From: Treponema sp.
GTDB lineage: Bacteria; Spirochaetota; Spirochaetia; Treponematales; Breznakiellaceae
Length of the DNA: 26,310 nucleotides
Assembly: GCA_031264395.1 (NCBI GenBank)
Contig: JAISEB010000169.1
Coordinates: forward strand, 1-26,310
Reading direction: 5' to 3'
Positions 20,905 to 26,310 of this stretch are shown in pieces. Each line of letters starts with the position of its first letter. The first letter of the stretch is position 1. The position numbers and the translations under genes were made by a program. The notes under the pieces were generated by a model that had not been told where the DNA came from, ran no database searches, and saw nothing but the letters and a program-made list of their open reading frames with translations.

Positions 20905-22611
20905 ATGAACGAGTGGATAAAAAAACTGATCGGACGAATAGCCGATCTGTGGGGCAGATGGTCCATGGCGCAGCGCGCTATTCTTGTCGGAATAGCCGTC
21001 GCCGCCGCCGGGGGAATCATCGCCCTGTTTTCGGTTTCAGGCGCGCCCACCATGGTGCCTGTCATTGACGCGCCCATACGGGACGAGGCGGCGCGGGACC
21101 GCATTGTTCTGAGGATCAACCAGGAAGGAATAAAGACACAGGTCAATTCGGCGGACATCATACAGGTGCCCGACGAACGTTCCGCCCGGCGCATGAGGGC
21201 CATCCTCATACGGGAAGATCTCATCCCGGCGGGAACCGATCCCTGGGCCATCTTCGACAGGGAAAGGTGGACCATCACCGATTTTGAGCGCAACGTAAAC
21301 CTCCAGCGGGCCATAAGGCAGATGATCACCGATCATATCAAGGCCATAGACGAGGTGGACGATGCCAACGTAACCATCGTCATGCCGGCGAGGGAGCTGT
21401 TCCGCGAGGATCAGAATCCCGTTACCGCGAGCGTCATCATTACCCCCAAACCGGGAAGCGACATTACCGAAAACCGTAAAAAAGTCGAAGGCATTCAGAA
21501 GATCCTCAAATTCGCCATAGAAGGTCTCAAGGACGAAAACATCGTCATTACCGATCAGGGCGGGCTTGTGCTCAACGACTTTAAAGGCATGGCCGACTTT
21601 GAGCGGCTCGGCCTTATCGAAAAGGAGATGAAGCTCATCCAGACGCAGGAGGCCAAATACAAGGCCCTTGTCCTTGCCGGCCTGCAGAAGACCTTTACGG
21701 CGGATCGCGTAAGGGATATTAACGTCAAGATAGACATGGATATGTCCAAAAAGGCCGTGGCGACAGACGAGTTTTTCCCCATAACCCTGAAACCCAGGAC
21801 GCCGGGGCTTCCCTATGACGATTCACAAATGGCTCCTTCCGTTACCCTTTCGCAGAGCACCTCCAGCACCGTCTGGGAGGGAACGGGTTTTAATCCCGAA
21901 GGCCCCTCGGGCGTTGAGGGCCAGACCCCCCCGGCCTTCAAAGACATGAGCAACCTCTACGGAAGAATGACCCAGAACACCAACGTCCATAACGAGGCCA
22001 TCAACAAGAAAACGACGCAGGAGGAGCGGAGCCCCCAGGTAGACCGTGTCACCGTCGCGGTAAACATTGATGGAACGTGGAAATGGAAGTATGATGAAAA
22101 GGGAGCCCCGGTGGTGCTCCCCGACGGAACCATAGAGCGGGAATATACGCCCGTTCCGGCCGAACAGCTGCGGGCCGCGCAGGTGCTGGTTCAGAACGCG
22201 GTGGGCTACAGCGCCGGGCGGGGAGACTCGGTAACGGTGCAGAACATTCCCTACGACAGGACGGCGCAGTTCGTTGACGAGGACGCCGCGTATTTCAGGA
22301 AGAAGCAGATACAAACCACCGTCGTGGTATTCCTGTCGGGACTTGCCCTTCTGCTTGTTTCCTTTATCCTGTTCAGGACCATTTCCAGGGAACTGGAAAG
22401 GCGGAGAAGGCTTGCCGAGGACGAACGTTCCCGCCGCGAACAGGCGATACGGGAAAGCGCCATTGAACAGGCGGAAGAGGGCGGAGTGGACGTGTCCATT
22501 TCCGTGGAAGAAAGAACCCGTATGGAGCTTCAGGAAGCGGTGGCCAACATGGCCAAGGAACACCCGGAAGACTGCGCGCAGCTGATACGGACCTGGCTGC
22601 TGGAGGAATAG
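20905..22611 (+). CDS. fliF: FliF, flagellar MS-ring protein
   Basis: FliF builds the inner-membrane MS ring on which the rod and C ring assemble. The 568-residue protein has a first membrane helix at about 25-44 and periplasmic ring-building motifs after it (for example VPDERSARRMRAILIRED and ERNVNLQRAIRQMITDHI). A second membrane helix lies at about 472-492 (VVVFLSGLALLLVSFILF). The C-terminal tail is cytoplasmic and charged, ending in the FliG-binding helix (MAKEHPEDCAQLIRTWLLEE). GGGGAGGGG precedes ATG 20905. The fliG start lies three bases after the stop, and the fliG ribosome binding site is inside the last fliF codons, so the interacting pair is translationally linked. Confidence 0.96.
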   Translation: MNEWIKKLIGRIADLWGRWSMAQRAILVGIAVAAAGGIIALFSVSGAPTMVPVIDAPIRDEAARDRIVLRINQEGIKTQVNSADIIQVPDERSARRMRAILIREDLIPAGTDPWAIFDRERWTITDFERNVNLQRAIRQMITDHIKAIDEVDDANVTIVMPARELFREDQNPVTASVIITPKPGSDITENRKKVEGIQKILKFAIEGLKDENIVITDQGGLVLNDFKGMADFERLGLIEKEMKLIQTQEAKYKALVLAGLQKTFTADRVRDINVKIDMDMSKKAVATDEFFPITLKPRTPGLPYDDSQMAPSVTLSQSTSSTVWEGTGFNPEGPSGVEGQTPPAFKDMSNLYGRMTQNTNVHNEAINKKTTQEERSPQVDRVTVAVNIDGTWKWKYDEKGAPVVLPDGTIEREYTPVPAEQLRAAQVLVQNAVGYSAGRGDSVTVQNIPYDRTAQFVDEDAAYFRKKQIQTTVVVFLSGLALLLVSFILFRTISRELERRRRLAEDERSRREQAIRESAIEQAEEGGVDVSISVEERTRMELQEAVANMAKEHPEDCAQLIRTWLLEE

Positions 22612-22614
22612 AAC

Positions 22615-23679
22615 ATGGCAAAAACAGGCGCGGTTGCGTCCCCCGGCGTGGCCGCCGGCTCTTCCAAAAAAAAGGCCGGAAAGGAATTTACCGGGAGGCA
22701 AAAGGCGGCCATCTTCCTTGTTACCATAGGTTCGGAAATTTCGGCGGAGATCTTCAAGTATTTAAGGGAAGATGAAATAGAGACCCTTACCTTCGAGATA
22801 GCGCGGCTTGAAACCATAGAACCCGAACAGAAAGACGCGGTGCTGCAGGAATTCCAGGAACTGATGATGGCCAATCAGTTTATTTCCACGGGCGGCATAG
22901 ATTACGCGCGGGAACTTCTGGAAAAATCACTGGGAAGCCAGAAGGCCATAGACATCATCAACAGGCTTACTTCAAGCCTTCAGGTGCGGCCCTTTGATTT
23001 CATACGCCGTACCGACCCGGCGCACCTTCTCAACTTCATACAGCAGGAACACCCCCAGACCATCGCGCTGATTCTGGCCTATCTTGAGCCGAACAAGGCG
23101 TCCATCATCCTGCAGAACCTTCCCCACGAGGTGCAGAGCGACGTCGCCCGGCGCATAGCCACCATGGACAGGACGAGCCCCGAAGTGCTCAGGGAAGTCG
23201 AGCGGGTTCTTGAAAAGAAACTTTCCACCCTTTCCAGCGAAGACTACACCACGGCCGGCGGCGTCGAAAGCATTGTCGAGATCCTCAACCTTGTTGACCG
23301 GGCGTCGGAGAAGCAGATCATAGAGGCGCTGGAAGACGAAGACCCCGAACTGGCCGAGGAGATCAAGAAGCGGATGTTCGTCTTCGAGGACATTGTCATG
23401 CTGGACGACAGGGCCATACAGAAGGTCATGCGCGAAGTGGATTCGCAGGAACTTGCCAAGGCCCTGAAGTCGGTGGATACCGAAGTGCAGGACAAGATCT
23501 TCCGCAACATGAGCAAGCGCGCGGCGAGCATGCTCAAGGAAGACATGGAGTATATGGGACCGGTGCGGCTTAAAGATGTTGAAGAGGCGCAGCAGAAGAT
23601 AGTTTCCATTATACGTCATCTGGAAGACACCGGCGAAATCGTCGTTGCCCGTTCCGGTGAGGACGAACTGGTCGTATAG
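22615..23679 (+). CDS. fliG: FliG, flagellar motor switch protein
   Basis: FliG forms the top of the C ring and receives torque from the stator. The 354-residue protein has a short Lys/Ala-rich extension (1-24) before the FliF-binding N-domain (GRQKAAIFLVTIGSEISAEI). The central domain carries the EHPQ motif (EHPQTIALILAYL, about 145-157). The C-terminal torque helix region contains the charged stretch VMREVDSQELAKALKSVDTE. GGAGG (22602-22606) within the fliF end serves ATG 22615. Many spirochaetes carry two fliG paralogues; location in the fliF-fliG-fliH string marks this as the canonical motor copy. Confidence 0.96.
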   Translation: MAKTGAVASPGVAAGSSKKKAGKEFTGRQKAAIFLVTIGSEISAEIFKYLREDEIETLTFEIARLETIEPEQKDAVLQEFQELMMANQFISTGGIDYARELLEKSLGSQKAIDIINRLTSSLQVRPFDFIRRTDPAHLLNFIQQEHPQTIALILAYLEPNKASIILQNLPHEVQSDVARRIATMDRTSPEVLREVERVLEKKLSTLSSEDYTTAGGVESIVEILNLVDRASEKQIIEALEDEDPELAEEIKKRMFVFEDIVMLDDRAIQKVMREVDSQELAKALKSVDTEVQDKIFRNMSKRAASMLKEDMEYMGPVRLKDVEEAQQKIVSIIRHLEDTGEIVVARSGEDELVV

Positions 23680-23687
23680 GAGAGGGC

Positions 23688-24644
23688 ATGGCCAAAGCGG
23701 TATTCAGGCCCGGCGAAATTGCCGTAGGCGGCGGCAGGGTGATAATAGAACCTCCCACCGCCTTTCCCGATCTTGCCCACCTTGCCCCCGTTGAGGAGGA
23801 GGCCGAAGCGCTGGAGGCGGCCGAGGAATACGAGGGCCCCACCGCCGATGATCTCAGGCGCGAGGCGGAGGCCTTCAGGCTCCAGTGGGAACAGGAACGC
23901 GAGGCGATGATACGCTCCGCTAGGGCGGAGGCCGACGGCATCGTCAAGGAGGCGGAGGAAGCCGCCTTCCGGGAAGTGAAGCGCAAGACCGACGAGGCGC
24001 AGTCCCTTAAAAGACAGGCGCAGGACGAGGCCGACGGCATCATCGCGGAGGCGAAGAAAAAGGCACAGGAGGTGGAAGACGCCTCCAGGGCCGCCTTTGA
24101 GGCCGAGCGGAAGGACGCCGAGGATCGCGGCCGCGTCGCGGGCCGGGAAACCGGTTTTGCCGAAGGCAAGGCGGAAGTGGAGCGCCTCATACAGCGGACC
24201 CAGACCGTGCTGGAACGCGCGCAGGACAAGCGGGCCGAGATCCTCGCCGAAACGGAGCAGGAGATCATCGACCTTGTGCTGCTTATTTCGCGCAAGGTTA
24301 TCAAGGTCATTTCGGAAAACCAGCGTAACGTGGTGATCTCCAATGTGGTGCAGGCCCTGCGCAAGGTTAAGGGCCGGGGAAACATCATCATCCGTGTAAA
24401 CATGATAGACCTCAAGCTTACCACCGAGCACATGAAGGATTTTACCCGGCTTGTTGAAGGCTCGAAGACGCTGCAGGTACTGGAAGATTCCACGGTGGAC
24501 CCCGGCGGCTGTATCATAGAGACCGACTTCGGCGAAATAGACGCGAGGATAGCCAGCCAGCTTGGGGAGCTTGAGACGAAGATCCTTGAAATTTCACCCA
24601 TCAAATCAAAGGCAAAGACCGCTTCCATTACAGAGGGGGCCTAG
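23688..24644 (+). CDS. fliH: FliH, flagellar export ATPase regulator
   Basis: FliH binds FliI as a dimer and links it to the C ring, serving as the stalk-like part of the export ATPase. The 318-residue protein has a beta-rich start, an acidic segment (EEEAEALEAAEEYEG), a long Ala/Glu/Lys/Arg coiled coil (about 60-165) and a C-terminal V-ATPase E-subunit-like domain. Recognisable pieces of the last are LILISRKVIKVI-like helix, VQALRKVKGRGNIIIRVN, and the closing TVDPGGCIIETDFGEIDARI. GGAGAGGG precedes ATG 23688. The gene follows fliG after eight bases. Sequence conservation is low in this family, but context and the C-terminal motif make the call firm. Confidence 0.92.
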   Translation: MAKAVFRPGEIAVGGGRVIIEPPTAFPDLAHLAPVEEEAEALEAAEEYEGPTADDLRREAEAFRLQWEQEREAMIRSARAEADGIVKEAEEAAFREVKRKTDEAQSLKRQAQDEADGIIAEAKKKAQEVEDASRAAFEAERKDAEDRGRVAGRETGFAEGKAEVERLIQRTQTVLERAQDKRAEILAETEQEIIDLVLLISRKVIKVISENQRNVVISNVVQALRKVKGRGNIIIRVNMIDLKLTTEHMKDFTRLVEGSKTLQVLEDSTVDPGGCIIETDFGEIDARIASQLGELETKILEISPIKSKAKTASITEGA

Positions 24645-24645
24645 C

Positions 24646-26142
24646 GTGAGCACCCTGTTTGACAAATACCTTGAAACCGCGGGGCGTGTAGATCCCATAA
24701 AAACCGTGGGCAGGGTTTTCCGGGTCCAGGGTCTTTTAATTGAAAGCAGGGGGCCCCAGGCCGTCGTGGGTGAAATATGCCGCATCGAGGCGCCCAGGGG
24801 ACGCGGGCTCATACGATGCGAAGTGGTGGGGCTCCGCGACGAGACGGTTCAACTCATGGCCTATGAGGAAACGGACGGCATTGAGGTTGGAAACCGCGTC
24901 ATCGCGTCAGGCGCCCGGCTTGAGGTCCCCGTCTCGCGGAAACTCCTTGGCCGCGTGCTTGACGCGCTGGGAAATCCCGTTGACAACAAGGGCGAAATAG
25001 AGTCTCCCGTCCTTTATCCGGCCATGGCCAATCCCCCCGATCCCCTTAAACGAAAGCGTATTACGCAGCGTATTACAACGGGCGTGCGCGCCATAGACGG
25101 CCTCCTTGCCGTGGGCAAGGGACAGCGGCTCGGCATATTCGCCGGTTCCGGCGTCGGAAAATCGACACTTCTGGGGATGATTGCGCGGAATACCACGGCC
25201 GATGTCAACGTAGTCGCCCTTATAGGCGAGCGGGGCAGGGAAGTCAACGACTTCATTGAAAACGATCTTGGGAAAGAAGGCCTGGCCCGTTCCGTCATTG
25301 TGGCGACTCCTTCCAATTCACCTCCCCTCATGAGGCTCCGCGGCGCCTATGTCGCGACGGCGGTAGCGGAATTTTTCCGCGACGAGGGGCTGGACGTTAT
25401 GCTCCTCTTTGATTCGGTGACCCGTTTCGCGCGCGCCCAGCGCGAGATAGGGCTTGCCTCGGGCGAGCCCCCCGCGACAAGGGGGTATCCGCCCAGCATG
25501 TTCGATTCCATGCCCAAACTGCTTGAGCGTTCGGGCGCTTCGGACAGGGGAAGCATCACCGGTTTTTACACGATACTCGTTGACGGCGACGATATGGACG
25601 AACCTGTCTCCGATACGGTGCGCGGCATACTCGACGGCCACATTGTCCTTTCCCGGAGCCTTGCCCAGCGCTACCATTACCCGGCCATTGACGTGCTGGG
25701 AAGCATTTCACGGCTTGCGCGGGCGGTTTCGAGCCCCGCTGTAAACAGCGCCGCCGGGATCGTAAGGAAACACATGGCCGCTTACGCCGAGGCGGAGGAT
25801 CTTGTCAATGTGGGCGCGTACCGCGCCGGTTCCAATCCCGCGATTGACGACGCCGTCGCGCTGCACGGGGTCATTGAAGATTTTCTTGTACAGGCGGCGG
25901 ACGAAAAGGCGCCTCTTCCCGAAACCCTCGCCGGACTCGGCAGAATAGCGGGCGTTCCCATAACCGAAGACGACGCGGCGGGCCTTCCCCTGCCCGGCGC
26001 GGCCGGCGGGCCGCTTTCCGGAAAGGAGCGGGCGGAAGGAGGGGATCTTCCCGGAGAAAGCCCCCCTCCCGCCGGATTTCCCTCGAACATGGCGGGGTTC
26101 CCCGGAATTGACGCGGGCCAGGTCCCCGTCTTTACGCCGTGA
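24646..26142 (+). CDS. fliI: FliI, flagellar export ATPase with C-terminal extension
   Basis: FliI is the F1-beta-like ATPase that drives unfolding and export of flagellar subunits. From GTG 24646 it has 498 residues: an N-terminal beta domain, P-loop GSGVGKST (167-174), GERGREVNDF, DSVTRFARAQREIGLA and EPPATRGYPPSMF, all well conserved. The catalytic core ends at about residue 437. A Gly/Pro/Ala-rich, probably disordered tail of about 60 residues follows and ends VPVFTP, making the protein some 40 residues longer than E. coli FliI. The GTG start has GAGGGGG about eight bases upstream; no in-frame ATG suits better. The stop overlaps the fliJ start (GTGA). Confidence 0.96.
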   Translation: MSTLFDKYLETAGRVDPIKTVGRVFRVQGLLIESRGPQAVVGEICRIEAPRGRGLIRCEVVGLRDETVQLMAYEETDGIEVGNRVIASGARLEVPVSRKLLGRVLDALGNPVDNKGEIESPVLYPAMANPPDPLKRKRITQRITTGVRAIDGLLAVGKGQRLGIFAGSGVGKSTLLGMIARNTTADVNVVALIGERGREVNDFIENDLGKEGLARSVIVATPSNSPPLMRLRGAYVATAVAEFFRDEGLDVMLLFDSVTRFARAQREIGLASGEPPATRGYPPSMFDSMPKLLERSGASDRGSITGFYTILVDGDDMDEPVSDTVRGILDGHIVLSRSLAQRYHYPAIDVLGSISRLARAVSSPAVNSAAGIVRKHMAAYAEAEDLVNVGAYRAGSNPAIDDAVALHGVIEDFLVQAADEKAPLPETLAGLGRIAGVPITEDDAAGLPLPGAAGGPLSGKERAEGGDLPGESPPPAGFPSNMAGFPGIDAGQVPVFTP

Positions 26143-26310
26143 AACGTTTCCATTATTCGCTTGAAAAGATCCTCCGCCTCAGGGAGTACAGGGAACAGGA
26201 AGCGAAACTGGAACTTGGCCGGGCGACAGGGGCCCTTACCGCCCTTGAAAGCAGGATCAGGGAGACCGCCCGGGACAGGCAGGACGCCGCCGGGGCGCGT
26301 TTTTCACAGC
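26139..26310 (+). CDS. fliJ: FliJ, flagellar export chaperone (partial, runs off the window)
   Basis: The first 57 codons of a gene start at GTG 26139, overlapping the fliI stop by four bases. The translation (KRFHYSLEKILRLREYREQE, then an Ala/Glu/Arg-rich helix) fits FliJ, a small antiparallel coiled coil that sits in the FliI ring like the gamma subunit of F1. The typical N-terminal F-x-Y-x-L-E-x-[IV]-L-x-[LY]-R pattern is visible. Only the 5' part is in the window, so length and C-terminus cannot be judged. The fliH-fliI-fliJ order is standard. Confidence 0.85.
   Translation, partial: MKRFHYSLEKILRLREYREQEAKLELGRATGALTALESRIRETARDRQDAAGARFSQ

Noticed and set aside
1..26310. tRNA, rRNA, riboswitch or replication origin
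   Set aside because: No cloverleaf, rRNA-like stretch, recognisable riboswitch core or DnaA-box cluster was noticed on reading; a covariance-model scan was not possible.

Overview
The window is chromosomal DNA from a spirochaete, most likely a treponeme. The basis is gene order: a shortened division and cell-wall (dcw) cluster (mraZ, rsmH, ftsL, murF, mraY, ftsW, ftsQ, ftsA, ftsZ) runs through xerC, a TPR gene, dprA, topA, xerD and hslVU into a flagellar basal-body/export operon (flgB, flgC, fliE, fliF, fliG, fliH, fliI, fliJ). To my knowledge this arrangement is treponeme-like. The coding DNA is GC-rich compared with classical Treponema, so a GC-richer relative is possible. The species cannot be fixed from the sequence alone.

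Left edge, about 1-1320, is visibly AT-rich accessory DNA. It holds the C-terminal tail of a probable DDE transposase, an oppositely oriented 59-codon membrane-peptide ORF with a strong ribosome binding site, a 198-bp nested inverted-repeat element shaped like an oversized integron attC site, an AT-rich gene with a D...EVK nuclease-type motif and its own extended -10 promoter, and an orphan reading-frame fragment. At about 1320 the composition switches to GC-rich. Two overlapping minus-strand genes (1352-2424) follow: a small unknown protein and a DUF8091-like protein with a possible nuclease N-terminus and a winged-helix-like C-terminus.

From a good sigma-70-type promoter at 2494-2522, everything to the right edge is on the plus strand and tightly packed, with many ATGA/GTGA or longer overlaps. 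The first block makes lipid-linked peptidoglycan precursors (murF, mraY) and the divisome (ftsL, ftsW, ftsQ, ftsA, ftsZ), with the MraZ regulator and RsmH at its head. The middle block handles chromosome topology and segregation (two Xer recombinases, topoisomerase I), DNA uptake/processing (dprA) and proteolysis (hslVU). After a gap of about 100 bp carrying a stem-loop and a weak sigma-28-like motif, the last block encodes the rod, MS ring, switch and export ATPase complex of the periplasmic flagella.

The most notable points are the attC-like element next to a cassette-like nuclease gene, a probable CTG start codon for ftsA, an 18-bp tandem repeat that seems to replace the C-terminal domain of DprA, and unusual extensions in FtsZ, HslU and FliI. 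I see no CRISPR array, rRNA or tRNA.
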